Shown here in pieces: positions 36,067 to 45,429 of a stretch of 64,000 bases of DNA. A program made the position numbers and the translations under genes. Positions within the stretch are counted from its first letter, which is position 1, and the number at the start of each line of letters is the position of its first letter. The DNA comes from Pirellulales bacterium (GTDB lineage Bacteria > Planctomycetota > Planctomycetia > Pirellulales > JAEUIK01), in contig JAIESQ010000061.1 in the NCBI GenBank assembly GCA_019745975.1, positions 1 through 64,000 of the forward strand, in the 5' to 3' direction. Below the pieces are notes generated by a model that ran no database searches, was not told where the DNA came from, and was given only the letters and a program-made list of their open reading frames with translations.

Positions 36067-37506
36067 ATGGTCACCAAAACCTCACCGGGCGTGGTGTCAG
36101 TTGCGACGCTCGCCGTTGCGCTTGTCACATTCGCGATGCCGGCCTCGGGGCAAACCGCGCCGAGTGACGCGTCGCGCTGGGAGGGTTTCCGCAATCGGTT
36201 GCTCCCCAATCCGGCGCCGGTTACCGAGCAAGCGTTCGGGTTCAGCCGCACGAATCACGCAGGTGGTCGCGGCATCGGCGAAATCGGCGGCCGCATCCAG
36301 CGCTCGGTCGTGCCGGCGACGTACGCCATGCCGATTCCAAAGTGCTCGCTGGACGAACCGCTTTCGGCATCCGGCAGACTGGCGGTCCGTAGCGCCGAGG
36401 GAGGAAGCGGCGCGATGATCGGCTGGTTCAACGCCGACTCGCGCGGCTGGCGCACGCCCAACTCGCTCGGCATCCGCGTCGACGGCAATGGCGGCAAGTT
36501 CTGGATGTTCTACGAATACGGCACGCGTTCGTGGCAAACCGGTGGCGGCGGCGCATTCGAGGGAAATCGCTACCAGACGACGGCCACACCGCCATTTCCG
36601 GCCAACGGAACACCGCATGCGTGGTCGCTCGACTATCAGCCGGCGGCCGCGGACCAGCCGGGCAAGCTCGTGTTTCGTATCGACGACCGCCGCTATGAAA
36701 TCGAAGTGCCTGCCGAACACCAGCGCGACGGCGCGGTGCTCGATCGCTTCGGCATCTGGAATGTGCAGATTGCCGGCGCGCCCTTGGAGCTGTACCTCGA
36801 CGACCTGGTGGTCGGCGATCGGCAGTTCGGATTCGACGACGATCCCGGCTGGCTCGGGCAGGGAAACCACGCGAAGTTCGCCGAGCGCGTGATCCGCCCT
36901 CATCACGACTATGGCCAGCCGGCGGGCAAGAATCCGCTCTCCGAGGTGGCAATCGGCGGCATCGTCTTTCGCGATGAGCAGCCGAGCTACTACGGGCTGC
37001 CGGTCGGGCCCCATTCGCTCGACGACGGGCTGTACGCCGCCGGGCGATTGGCGGTGGTGTCGGCCGCGTCGGATAGCGGCGTTTATCTGGGTTGGTTTAA
37101 CGCCGCCGCCAAGCAAGCCAACAAGCGCGCCGAGTACGAAGCCCGGCAGCCAGATATTTTGGGCCTGCTGATCGAGGGGCCGAGCCGGATCGGTCACTGG
37201 GTGCGGCCGGCCGTATCGACGAGCGATCGGCGGGGCAACACCGCCGACGGCGACGAGGGATGGCCGATTCTCCGGCCCGACGGCCGCGTGCACACGTGGG
37301 AGCTAAGTTATCGCCCGGCGGCAGGTCGTTCGGGCGGCACGATCGAGCTGGTTTTCGACGGCGCGAGCAAATCGTTCGCTGTCACGCCCGACGAGATCGA
37401 GGCCGGAGCGCGCTTCGACCGCTTTGGCCTGTTCAACCTGCAGGCGGGCGGGCACCACGTCGAGCTTTATGTCGACCAGGTGCGGTTCGAGCGCGAAGCA
37501 AAGTAG
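36067..37506 (+). CDS. Exported protein with two tandem copies of one domain, function unknown
   Basis: About 479 residues from ATG 36067 (GGAG six bases upstream), with a signal peptide (VVSVATLAVALVTFAMPASGQ). The mature part contains two related halves of about 200 residues. Each has a start such as SLDEPLSASGRLAVRSAEGGSGAMIGWFNA or SLDDGLYAAGRLAVVSAASDSGVYLGWFNA. Each then has a HAWSLDYQPAA / HTWELSYRPAA strand, and ends RFGIWNVQIAGAPLELYLDDL / RFGLFNLQAGGHHVELYVDQV. This beta-rich pattern suggests a jelly-roll or concanavalin-like fold. It follows the acylase gene closely and is probably cotranscribed. I do not recognise a named family. Confidence 0.8.
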   Translation: MVTKTSPGVVSVATLAVALVTFAMPASGQTAPSDASRWEGFRNRLLPNPAPVTEQAFGFSRTNHAGGRGIGEIGGRIQRSVVPATYAMPIPKCSLDEPLSASGRLAVRSAEGGSGAMIGWFNADSRGWRTPNSLGIRVDGNGGKFWMFYEYGTRSWQTGGGGAFEGNRYQTTATPPFPANGTPHAWSLDYQPAAADQPGKLVFRIDDRRYEIEVPAEHQRDGAVLDRFGIWNVQIAGAPLELYLDDLVVGDRQFGFDDDPGWLGQGNHAKFAERVIRPHHDYGQPAGKNPLSEVAIGGIVFRDEQPSYYGLPVGPHSLDDGLYAAGRLAVVSAASDSGVYLGWFNAAAKQANKRAEYEARQPDILGLLIEGPSRIGHWVRPAVSTSDRRGNTADGDEGWPILRPDGRVHTWELSYRPAAGRSGGTIELVFDGASKSFAVTPDEIEAGARFDRFGLFNLQAGGHHVELYVDQVRFEREAK

Positions 37507-37530
37507 ACCGCGACTAGGTGTACGTCAGCA

Positions 37531-37616
37531 GTGTGCCACTGCTTCGCAGAAGCAGTGCCTGGCTGATGTGGGCGCGAATCTAACACTGCTTTCCCCGAGG
37601 GCAAGCGGTGGCACAC
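37531..37616. repeat. GTGTGCCAC palindrome, second copy
   Basis: GTGTGCCACTGCTT at 37531-37544 is mirrored by AAGCGGTGGCACAC at 37603-37616 with one mismatch. Like the copy at 26707-26783, it lies between two convergent genes, here the duplicated-domain protein and a sulfatase. Confidence 0.7.
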
Positions 37617-37626
37617 AAGGCTTGCA

Positions 37627-38997
37627 TCACCGTCCTGGCCACCAGGCGTTCAGCGCGGCGTGCAATAGATTGGCGCGCTCAGGATCGGCGTCGGCGAGGT
37701 TCCTTCGCTCGTCAGGGTCGCGCGCCAGATCGAACAGCTCGACTTTGGCTGCCGGCTCATTCGCAGCGTTGGGCACGATCAGCTTCCAACCGCTAGCAAC
37801 GAGCCAACGATAGCGCAAGTTGGCCGCCGGGTCGGCGAGCGTGCGGGCTGTGTGCAAGAAGACTTCGCCGCGGATCGTCTCGCGCCGGGCGACTGCCGCC
37901 TCGTCGAGCAGGTTGATGCCGGGGAGTTGATCGGGAACATTGCCGCCGGCGGCCGCCAGCACGGTCGGCAACACGTCGAGCGAAGTTACCACCTGGTGCT
38001 CGTCGCGCCGCGGTTTCACCTGAGCAGGCCAGCGGACGAGGAGCGGCGTGCGCAATCCCCCGTCGTAGGGCGATTGCTTCGAGCGCGGGTCGGAGCGATT
38101 GGTTTGCGGGTCTTGGATCCAGCCATTGTCGGCCAGGTAGATCACCAGCGTGTTGTCGCGCAGGCCGCCGCTGTCGAGCATCGCCAGCAACTCGCCGCAA
38201 GTTTCGTCGAACCAGGTGATGTTGGCCCAGTAGCGGGCGACCGTTTCGCTGGCGGCGATCGCGCGATATGGTTCGACATATTTCTCTGGGGCGTCGTGCG
38301 GCTGATGCGGCAACATGGGCGCGTACCAGACGAAGAAGGGACGCTTGGCATCTCTTGCCGAGGCGATAAAGTCGGCGATCGGCTGCAGCGAGCGCCGACC
38401 GATCGTCAGCCCTTCGTCGCCGTGGCGACCGCCGCGCGCCAGCTCGCCGTGCGTCATGCCGTGGGTGAAGCCTCCGACCGTGTAGTCGCCTTGCCACCAC
38501 TTGCCGGTTTGCAGAGACTCGTAGCCGCGACCGGCTAACAGCCGCGGGATGGTGGCGGCGCGCGCCATGCGCGCGTTGAGGATTTCACGCCCCGCGGCGA
38601 ACGCTAGGCTGTCGCGCTTGGCCGGTGCGGCGCCTCCTTGTCCATCGGCCATCGGTGGATCGTTGCAGGTGATGCCGTGCACATGGGCATATTGGCCGGT
38701 GATGATCGATGCCAGGCTCGGCGAGCAGAGGCTCGACGGCACATAGCCACGTGTGAACGCCAGGCTCGCGGCGGCCAGGCGATCGAGATGCGGTGTGTGG
38801 ACGTGCGGGTGGCCCATGAAGCCGTAGTCGCGCCAGCCGTGGTCGTCGGCGATGATCAAGACAACGTTGGGGGGCTCAGCAGCGCGGACGGCGGCGTTCA
38901 AGGCGCCGAATGACATGAGCGACACGGCCGCTAGCGAATGAACCAACGTGCGGCGAGTGATACTGAAAGTCCACGGCGGTCGTCGTTGGATTGTCAT
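37627..38997 (-). CDS. Exported sulfatase with CSPSL active-site motif
   Basis: A 456-residue arylsulfatase-fold protein with an N-terminal export signal (RRTLVHSLAAVSLMSFGALNAAVRAAE, Tat-like). Metal ligands DD are at 51-52 (IIADDHGWRDYG). The formylglycine site reads C91-S-P-S-L95, where the canonical CxPxR has Leu in place of Arg. The rest fits: GKWWQGDYT, FFVWYAPMLPHQPHD, and VIYLADNGW with the following arginines. It should cleave sulfate esters from carbohydrates. The Leu is unusual but may mark a subgroup rather than a dead enzyme. It lies head-to-head with a sialidase-like gene. Confidence 0.9.
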   Translation of the reverse strand: MTIQRRPPWTFSITRRTLVHSLAAVSLMSFGALNAAVRAAEPPNVVLIIADDHGWRDYGFMGHPHVHTPHLDRLAAASLAFTRGYVPSSLCSPSLASIITGQYAHVHGITCNDPPMADGQGGAAPAKRDSLAFAAGREILNARMARAATIPRLLAGRGYESLQTGKWWQGDYTVGGFTHGMTHGELARGGRHGDEGLTIGRRSLQPIADFIASARDAKRPFFVWYAPMLPHQPHDAPEKYVEPYRAIAASETVARYWANITWFDETCGELLAMLDSGGLRDNTLVIYLADNGWIQDPQTNRSDPRSKQSPYDGGLRTPLLVRWPAQVKPRRDEHQVVTSLDVLPTVLAAAGGNVPDQLPGINLLDEAAVARRETIRGEVFLHTARTLADPAANLRYRWLVASGWKLIVPNAANEPAAKVELFDLARDPDERRNLADADPERANLLHAALNAWWPGR

Positions 38998-39089
38998 ACG
39001 GTGCTTCCTCGCTTGCGGGCGTATAGAATCTCGCTCACCTGATCACTCAAGTCCAGGCTGTCACAGCCCCATTATCGAGCCTTGTCGCC

Positions 39090-40238
39090 ATGCCACGTTG
39101 CCAGATCGAAGCCCGGGGAGTGGTCTACGATTCCCAGCGGGCGGACCGCGCGGTGCAGGAGCGCGTCGCATCGTTTACCAGTTTGTGCGTACAGCGCAAT
39201 GGGTCGATCCTCTGCGGGTTTCAGCTTGGTAGCGGTAAGCACGCGCCCGACGCGGCCATCCGTTTGTGCAGGTCGCGCGACGGCGGGCTCACCTGGAGCG
39301 AAGCGCCGGCGCGATTTGCGACCGAACTCGGCGGCACGCCTGGCTCGCTGGCCGCGCCGGAACTTGTCGAAGTCGAACCGGGGCGATTGCTACTGTTTGC
39401 CACCTGGTTCGATCGCAGCGATCCTGATCGCCCGCTCTTTGATCCGGTGACCGAGGGCATCTTGCGATCGAAGCAGCTTTGCGCCGACTCGCGCGACGAG
39501 GGCGAAACGTGGAGCCGGTGGCGCGAGCTGTCAACGCCCGGCCTCACGGGTTGTGCTACGACGGGACCGGTGGTCGCCTGGCCCGACGGCACGCTGGTCT
39601 ACGCCTTCGAGAGCTTCAAGGAGTTCGACGATCCTCGCCCGGCAAGGCACGCGGCCTGGATCGTCGTGACGCGCGATGGCGGGCAGACCTTTTCGCAACC
39701 GCTCCCGGTCGCGCAAGACCCCGAGCACCAGGTCTACTACTGGGACCAGCGGTTGTGTGCCACGGATCGGCCCGGCGAATTCTTGGCGCTCTTCTGGACG
39801 CACGATCGCCGGCAAGCGCGCGACCTGGCCGTGCATCGCCGCCGGGCGCGAATCGATGGCGACGCGATCCACCACGAGCCGATGGAGTCGACAAACATTC
39901 CCGGTCAAATCGCCGCGCCGCTAGTGCTGCCCGATGGGCGCGTGCTGGCCTTCGTGGTCGATCGTGCGGGGCCTTGCACGCTCAAACTCTGGGCGAGCAA
40001 CGATGGCGGAGTCACCTGGCCAGCAAGCGACTGCTTGACGATCTACACGCATGAGGAGCGGGCCGCGCTCAGTCAAGGCGTCGAGGATGTCGATTTCAAG
40101 CAGTATTGGGAGGACATGGGCAAGTGGAGCTTTGGGCATCCGGCGATACGATTGCTGGCCGACGGCCGCGCGCTGGTGACCTACTATGCGGGCACGCCGG
40201 GATGCCTCGGTGTACATTGGGTGCGACTTCAACTGTAA
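39090..40238 (+). CDS. Sialidase-family (BNR repeat) protein
   Basis: A 382-residue single propeller with Asp-box repeats SRDGGLTWSE, SRDEGETWSR, TRDGGQTFSQ and SNDGGVTWPA. It carries strands such as GSLAAPELVEVEPGRLLLFATWFDRSD and ATTGPVVAWPDGTLVYAFESFKEFDD. There is no signal peptide, so it appears cytoplasmic. It may be a glycosidase or a non-catalytic BNR protein; the catalytic residues of true sialidases are not clearly all present. Its stop lies 10 bases before the SDR start, suggesting an operon. Confidence 0.82.
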   Translation: MPRCQIEARGVVYDSQRADRAVQERVASFTSLCVQRNGSILCGFQLGSGKHAPDAAIRLCRSRDGGLTWSEAPARFATELGGTPGSLAAPELVEVEPGRLLLFATWFDRSDPDRPLFDPVTEGILRSKQLCADSRDEGETWSRWRELSTPGLTGCATTGPVVAWPDGTLVYAFESFKEFDDPRPARHAAWIVVTRDGGQTFSQPLPVAQDPEHQVYYWDQRLCATDRPGEFLALFWTHDRRQARDLAVHRRRARIDGDAIHHEPMESTNIPGQIAAPLVLPDGRVLAFVVDRAGPCTLKLWASNDGGVTWPASDCLTIYTHEERAALSQGVEDVDFKQYWEDMGKWSFGHPAIRLLADGRALVTYYAGTPGCLGVHWVRLQL

Positions 40239-40248
40239 CGGCGCAGCG

Positions 40249-41049
40249 ATGCAAATCGATTTGAGTGGCAAGCGAGCACTGGTAACCGGCGCCGCGCGCG
40301 GGATCGGGCGTGGCTGCGCGCTGGAGTTGGCGCGATTGGGCGCGGACGTCGCAGTGAACGATCGCGCGGCCAGCGATGACGCGCGCGCGGTCGTGGCCGA
40401 GATCGAGTCACTGGGGCGACGGGCATGCCTGGTGCCCGGCGACGTCTTTGCCCGCGCGTCCTGCGAGCAAGTGGTAGCCAAGGCCGAGCGGGTGCTGGAC
40501 CAGATCGACATTCTGGTCTCGAACCCGGCGTTGTCGCGGCGGGCCGATTTTCTCGACTGTGATCCCACCACTTTCGAACAAGTGATTCAAGGAACGCTGA
40601 CGGGCGGGTTTCACATGAGCCAGTTGGTCGCGCGGCAGATGGTCGCCCGCGGCACGCGCGGCAAGATCGTGTTTATCGCCAGTGTGCATGCCGAAGTTTC
40701 CTATGTGCGCAGCGCCGCCTACAACGCCGCCAAAACCGGGCTGGTGGCGCTTGCGAAAACGATCGCGGCCGAGCTATTGCCGCACCGCATCAACGTGAAC
40801 GTCGTCGCGCCGGGCTGGATCGACACGCCGGGAGAACACGAGACGTTTGGCGGCGAGGCTATCGCGGCGGCCGCTCCGACGCTTCCGTGGGGGCGCTTGG
40901 GCACGCCCGCCGACATCGGCCAGGCCGTGGCATTTTTGGCTTCTGACGCCGCCGATTACATCACCGGCAGCACGCTGGTGGTCGACGGCGGATTTCTGCT
41001 GCAGGCCGCGATACCGCGGAGCATTCCCCCCGTATCAACGCCATCGTGA
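40249..41049 (+). CDS. Short-chain dehydrogenase/reductase
   Basis: A 266-residue classical SDR. The cofactor motif TGAARGIGRG is near residue 13, the catalytic Tyr/Lys are in SAAYNAAKTGLVAL, and the C-terminal SSTLVVDGG-type segment reads GSTLVVDGGFLLQA. D/R usage after the second strand does not settle NAD versus NADP. In this setting (sialidase-like protein before, solute symporter 43 bp after) it probably oxidises a sugar or sugar derivative taken up by the symporter. Confidence 0.9.
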   Translation: MQIDLSGKRALVTGAARGIGRGCALELARLGADVAVNDRAASDDARAVVAEIESLGRRACLVPGDVFARASCEQVVAKAERVLDQIDILVSNPALSRRADFLDCDPTTFEQVIQGTLTGGFHMSQLVARQMVARGTRGKIVFIASVHAEVSYVRSAAYNAAKTGLVALAKTIAAELLPHRINVNVVAPGWIDTPGEHETFGGEAIAAAAPTLPWGRLGTPADIGQAVAFLASDAADYITGSTLVVDGGFLLQAAIPRSIPPVSTPS

Positions 41050-41092
41050 ACCTCAACCGCGCGGCCGCGTACACTTTCAGCGAACGACCTGC

Positions 41093-42565
41093 ATGAGCGC
41101 GTGGGACTATCTGGTACTAGCGGTCTACGCCGCGGCGATGCTGGCCGTCGGGCGCTACTACGCCACGCGCACGCAATCGACCGACGACTATCTGTTGGGC
41201 GGGCGCAATATGAGCCCCGTGATGATCGGGCTGTCGTTGTTCGCCACCCTGACCAGCACGCTCTCCTACCTGGCGATGCCGGGCGAGATGATCAAGCACG
41301 GGCCGATGATGTTCGCGCAATCGGTGGCCTTGCCGCTGGCGGCCATTGTGGTCGGCTGGGCGCTCATCCCGTTCATCGTGCGACTGCCGGTCACCAGCGG
41401 ATACGAGCTGCTCGAAGCCAAATTGGGGCTTGTCGGGCGGCTGCTGGGCTCTGGCATGTTCTTGATGTTGCGGGCCGTGTGGATGGCCTCGATCCTGTAC
41501 GCCACGAGCAATGCGTTCATCGTGCCGCTGTTCGAGCTTGATCCCAAGTGGACGCCTTACCTCGCCGCCGCCATGGGCATCCTCACGGTGATTTACACGG
41601 CCGAAGGGGGGCTACGCGCCGTGGTGGTCACCGACGCCATGCAGTCGATCATCATGTTCGCCGGCGCGATTGCCAGCGTGGCGGTCATCCAGTCGAAGCT
41701 CGGCGGCTTCGATGCCTGGTGGCCGGCGGAGTGGCACGATCATTGGGAGGTTCCCCGCTTCTGGCCGCACATCGACGCCCGGGTGACCTTCGTTACCGCG
41801 TTCGTAAATATGTTCGTGTGGCAAGTCTGCACGGCCGGTAGCGATCAGATGGCGATGCAGCGCTACCTGGCGACGCGCGACGCGGCCGCCGCCCGGCGCT
41901 CCGTCTTCGTGCACGTCATCGCCGAAACGTTCATCATCGCCCTGATGGCGCTCGTGGGGCTGGCGGTGCTGGCCTACTTTCGCGAGCATCCGGAACTGCT
42001 GGCCTCTGGCACGTCGCTCACTGAACAAACCGATAAACTCTTTCCGCGGTTCATCATGATCGGCTTGCCGGCCGGTTTGACTGGGTTGGTGGCCGCGGCG
42101 GTGCTCTCGGCCGCCATGTCGAGCTTGTCGTCGGGCATGAACTCGATCACCGCCGTGGTAACGACCGACTTTATTGGAAGGTTTCGCCGCGAGCCGCTCG
42201 GCCAGGCCGCGCAAGTCAAGCTCGCGCGGGTGATCTCGCTGGCGGTGGGGGCCACGGCGATCGCGCTGAGCATGCTGGTTAGCCAGGTTCCTGGCAACCT
42301 GATGGAACTGTGCATCAAGGTGGTCAACCTGCTGACATCGCCGATCTTCGTGCTGTTTTTTCTGGCGATGTTCGTGCCGTGGGCCAAACCGGCAGGAGCG
42401 GTGGCCGCCACCGCGGCCAGCGTGTCGACCGCCGTGGCGATCGCATTTTATGAGGTGCTCGGCATCCGCTTCATGTGGGCGGGCTTGGGGTCGCTCTTGG
42501 CGGGCATTGCCGTCGGCACGCTGGTGAGCTTGTTGCCGATGCCCCTTCGCGATCGACCACGCTAG
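41093..42565 (+). CDS. Sodium/solute symporter (SSS family)
   Basis: A 490-residue inner-membrane protein with about 13 hydrophobic helices. It has the SSS pattern: VGRYYATRTQSTDDYLLGGRNMSPVMIGLSLFATLTSTLSYLAMPGEM near the start, VYTAEGGLRAVVVTDAMQSIIMFAGA, QVCTAGSDQMAMQRYLATRD, and AAVLSAAMSSLSSGMNSITAVVTTDFI. It imports an organic solute with Na+. ATG 41093 fits family length. It is flanked by a dehydrogenase and an amidohydrolase, so a sugar acid or similar is a reasonable guess. Confidence 0.93.
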   Translation: MSAWDYLVLAVYAAAMLAVGRYYATRTQSTDDYLLGGRNMSPVMIGLSLFATLTSTLSYLAMPGEMIKHGPMMFAQSVALPLAAIVVGWALIPFIVRLPVTSGYELLEAKLGLVGRLLGSGMFLMLRAVWMASILYATSNAFIVPLFELDPKWTPYLAAAMGILTVIYTAEGGLRAVVVTDAMQSIIMFAGAIASVAVIQSKLGGFDAWWPAEWHDHWEVPRFWPHIDARVTFVTAFVNMFVWQVCTAGSDQMAMQRYLATRDAAAARRSVFVHVIAETFIIALMALVGLAVLAYFREHPELLASGTSLTEQTDKLFPRFIMIGLPAGLTGLVAAAVLSAAMSSLSSGMNSITAVVTTDFIGRFRREPLGQAAQVKLARVISLAVGATAIALSMLVSQVPGNLMELCIKVVNLLTSPIFVLFFLAMFVPWAKPAGAVAATAASVSTAVAIAFYEVLGIRFMWAGLGSLLAGIAVGTLVSLLPMPLRDRPR

Positions 42566-42566
42566 G

Positions 42567-43571
42567 TCACTCGCGCGCAGCAACGCCGAACAGCCGCGCG
42601 GCATTATTCCAGAAGATGTCTTCAACCGCCGCGTCGCCGAGGCGCTCGGACCAGCAGGCCCATTTGAGCGAGCGCAGGTGCTCGAGCCCGACCAGCACCG
42701 GCGACACTTGAGCGTGCTTGTCTCCCCACACGGGCGATGATTCGTCGAGCCAGACAAACGAATCGCCGATCCCCACGGCGCGCCCGCGGAAGTGGCTCAC
42801 CGGCAGATCGGAGCCGTACAGCAAGCGCTCATGACCGAAAGTGCGGATGATGGCCTGATGCGCGATGGGTTCACAGTTCGCGCTGGTGTCGAAGTAGAGA
42901 TTGTCCAGTCCGGCGAGATGCGGCAGCCCCGCGAGATTGTGGGCGGGCTGAAAACCGCGCGCCGAGTGGGCCAGGATCAACCGCATGTTTGGAAAGCGCC
43001 GGCAGGTGCGCGTGATCCAGTCGATGTTTTTCGGGTCGGCGACGGCACGCGAGCGCACCAGGTGCAGCGTAATGCACCAGCCTTCCTGGTCGGCCAAGCG
43101 CACGAGCGGTTCCGGCAAAAACTCATCGACTTCGGCTTCCCAAGTCGAAGGGCTGGCGGCCATGGTGTGGTAACATTTGAGCGCGTGCAGCTTCAAGCGG
43201 CGGACTTCGGCCTGCACCCAATCGGGGTCGTCGCCCGGCTGCACAAAGAACGCGCCGCGGCAATCGCTGCGCGTGGCAACCTGTTGGGCGAGCCACTCGT
43301 TCGAGGCGGGGATCAGGTCCTTATGCGCGGCACTAAAGCCCGGCAGAAAGTAGCCAGCCGTGCGCCGGCCGGGGTGCAAGTCTTCGCAAAGTTGCTGGTG
43401 CTCGGCGATGCCGACGCGCGCGGGGAATGGCGCCGCCGGCCAGTCGACTGCCTCGGCCAGCCAGAGATGCGCGTGGGCGTCGAAAACGCGATCGGGAACG
43501 AATGATTCGAGCTCGCGAGCGAAAAACTCGCGGTCGACCTCGCGGGCCAGCGACAAGCGGGCGTCAGGCAT
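42567..43571 (-). CDS. Amidohydrolase-family metal-dependent hydrolase (COG2159-like)
   Basis: A 334-residue TIM-barrel protein. FDAHAHLWLAEAV at about residue 30 holds the first HxH metal site, CITLHLVRSRA and LILAHSARGF supply further His ligands, and LLYGSDLPVSHF supplies the terminal Asp. Family members are lactonases, decarboxylases or uronate isomerase-like enzymes. It is convergent with the symporter (one base between stops). Lactone hydrolysis would fit a dehydrogenase-lactonase-aldolase route, but this is inference. Confidence 0.85.
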   Translation of the reverse strand: MPDARLSLAREVDREFFARELESFVPDRVFDAHAHLWLAEAVDWPAAPFPARVGIAEHQQLCEDLHPGRRTAGYFLPGFSAAHKDLIPASNEWLAQQVATRSDCRGAFFVQPGDDPDWVQAEVRRLKLHALKCYHTMAASPSTWEAEVDEFLPEPLVRLADQEGWCITLHLVRSRAVADPKNIDWITRTCRRFPNMRLILAHSARGFQPAHNLAGLPHLAGLDNLYFDTSANCEPIAHQAIIRTFGHERLLYGSDLPVSHFRGRAVGIGDSFVWLDESSPVWGDKHAQVSPVLVGLEHLRSLKWACWSERLGDAAVEDIFWNNAARLFGVAARE

Positions 43572-43669
43572 GGGCGTAGTTTTCGTAACGGGATGCGGCT
43601 TCGACTAACATACTCGATGTCATGCCCCGATTGGACGCTATAAGCCGCTTGCGCGGACGGGAAATCACC

Positions 43670-44518
43670 ATGCCTACACGACGCGATTTGCTCAGGGCCG
43701 GCACGCTGGCCTGCGGCGGCGCCCTGCTCGGGGCGACTGATCCGGCAAGGCTTTGTGGAGAGGAGACGCCTGCGAAATCGTCGGCCGACACCAGCGACGC
43801 GCGCTGTCTCGACTTTGGGCTATCGTTCATCTGTGGCACGGCCGCGTTCAATGCCGTGCGGTTCTGGATCGAGAGTCGCACGACGATCGTCGACGAGCGG
43901 GCCGGCACGACGGCGGTCTATTATCAATGCGCCTCGTGCAAGAGCGAGAACACGTTCGCGCCCAAGAATCTGTTTCCGGCCGACAATTACGACTTCTTGC
44001 CGATCTTAGGTGACGGCCGGTGGCTGATATTTCGCCGGCACGCCTACCTCAACGCCGACTATCGGCAGGTGCGTACGGTTGAAGATTCGTGGGGGCCGAC
44101 CGTGACGAAGCTGCATTACTCGAAGGCCCTGAGTGAGCTGACGACGTGGGAAGCGATTCGCGACGCTACCGCTGCCGGTTGGCCGATCGTATCGCAAACC
44201 AAGTTGCGAAACGACGAGCTCAGTCTGCAAGCGACGATCGAATGCCCGGTGAAGACGATGAACGTGAGCCTGAAGGATCGGCTCTTTCAAGTCGACACCG
44301 GGCCGGTGGCGCTGCCCGACCTGTCGAAGCGATATGACGAACCGCTCGATGCGCTGCGGCTGGCGTTCGTGGCATTCAACGCGCCAGACTTCGCCGATTT
44401 TGTCGTCGAGCAGCCGACGCCGGTCGTCGAAGGGGGCGCGGAGAAATGCCGTATCTATCACTATTCGTCGCCGATCAGCTTGCCGGCGCGCAACGTGCTG
44501 TTGGCGCTGGAGATTTGA
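43670..44518 (+). CDS. Exported protein of unknown function with twin-arginine-like start
   Basis: About 282 residues from ATG 43670, beginning PTRRDLLRAGTLACGGALLGATDPARL, a Tat or lipoprotein-like leader. The mature part has CASCKSENTFAPKNLFPADNYDFLPI and further beta-rich segments (GDGRWLIFRRHAYLNADYRQVRTVEDSWGP) without a family I recognise. The frame runs back to 43622, but only this ATG puts the RR pair near the N-terminus. Confidence 0.75.
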   Translation: MPTRRDLLRAGTLACGGALLGATDPARLCGEETPAKSSADTSDARCLDFGLSFICGTAAFNAVRFWIESRTTIVDERAGTTAVYYQCASCKSENTFAPKNLFPADNYDFLPILGDGRWLIFRRHAYLNADYRQVRTVEDSWGPTVTKLHYSKALSELTTWEAIRDATAAGWPIVSQTKLRNDELSLQATIECPVKTMNVSLKDRLFQVDTGPVALPDLSKRYDEPLDALRLAFVAFNAPDFADFVVEQPTPVVEGGAEKCRIYHYSSPISLPARNVLLALEI

Positions 44519-44592
44519 AAATGGGACTGGCTCCGAGCGGGATGACGCGGCACCGTCGATAGTGTCTTTCACGAGGTGCCTGTCCCATTTTC
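44517..44592. terminator. Inverted repeat between convergent genes, probable two-way terminator
   Basis: GAAAATGGGAC (44517-44527) overlaps the TGA of the upstream gene and pairs with GTCCCATTTTC (44582-44592) across a 54-nt loop. With T and A runs at the stem ends it could stop transcription from both sides. The loop is long, so a REP-like role is also possible. Confidence 0.5.
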
Positions 44593-44609
44593 ATCGCAAT
44601 GGCAGGCAC

Positions 44610-45398
44610 TCACCACGCCGTCCAGCCGCCGTCGACGACCAGGTTGTGCCCGGTGACGTAGCTACTGGCCTCACTGGCCAGAAAGACAACGGCGCCTTTG
44701 AGCTCGTGGGGTTGGCCCATGCGCCCTAGCGGACTCTTGGTTTCAAGTCGTTCGACGAGTCGCTTGTCGACCTTGGGACTGGGAAACGGTCCTGGGCTCA
44801 GGCAATTCACGCGCACGCCGTCGGCGGCCCAGTAAACCGCGAGATGCCGCATCAGGTGAATTATGCCCCCCTTGAGCGTGTGATAGGCGACAGGGCTTGC
44901 CGCGCAAATATCGGCGTAGGCGTCGGGATAGGAAGCGACCAGTCCGTACATCGAGCCGAGCATGACGACGCTCGCGTCGCCGCCGCGCTCGACAGCATGA
45001 TCGCGCAAGTGTCGGGCCAGCAGAAAATAACCGGTCGCGTTGGCCAGGTGACGCGAAAACTCCGCGGCGGTGACCGTGGTCAGGTCGGCGGCGAGCGCCT
45101 CGTGACCGTTGTTCACCAGGATGTCGATGCGGCCGGCTTGGCGCAGGGCGTCATCAAATCCTTGTTCGACTGACGACGATTCCATGTGGTCGAGCACGAT
45201 GGCGCGGTGCGTCGCGGGCCCCGGCAGTTTCGTGGCGGCGGCCTTCGCACGCTGCAGGTCGCGGCTGGCACAAACGACGCTCGCGCCGGCCTCGGCCAGG
45301 GCACTCGTGAGCGCCGCGCCGAGGTGCCCGCTGGCACCGGTCACAAGCGCGACGCGGCCGGAAAGATCGAAGAGTTGCTGAATGGTGGGTTCGGTCAT
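44610..45398 (-). CDS. Short-chain dehydrogenase/reductase (second)
   Basis: A 262-residue SDR: TGASGHLGAALTSALAEAGASVVCASRD for cofactor binding, ILVNNGHEAL, catalytic AYHTLKGGIIHLMRHL, and SYVTGHNLVVDGGWTAW at the end. ATG 45398 has AGGAGA just upstream; the open frame beyond it has no SDR similarity. It reads in the same direction as the Gfo/Idh/MocA and aldolase genes, with palindrome copy 2 lying between it and them. Confidence 0.9.
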   Translation of the reverse strand: MTEPTIQQLFDLSGRVALVTGASGHLGAALTSALAEAGASVVCASRDLQRAKAAATKLPGPATHRAIVLDHMESSSVEQGFDDALRQAGRIDILVNNGHEALAADLTTVTAAEFSRHLANATGYFLLARHLRDHAVERGGDASVVMLGSMYGLVASYPDAYADICAASPVAYHTLKGGIIHLMRHLAVYWAADGVRVNCLSPGPFPSPKVDKRLVERLETKSPLGRMGQPHELKGAVVFLASEASSYVTGHNLVVDGGWTAW

Positions 45399-45429
45399 CA
45401 GGTCTCCTCGCGCAGCGGCGCTACAGGAA

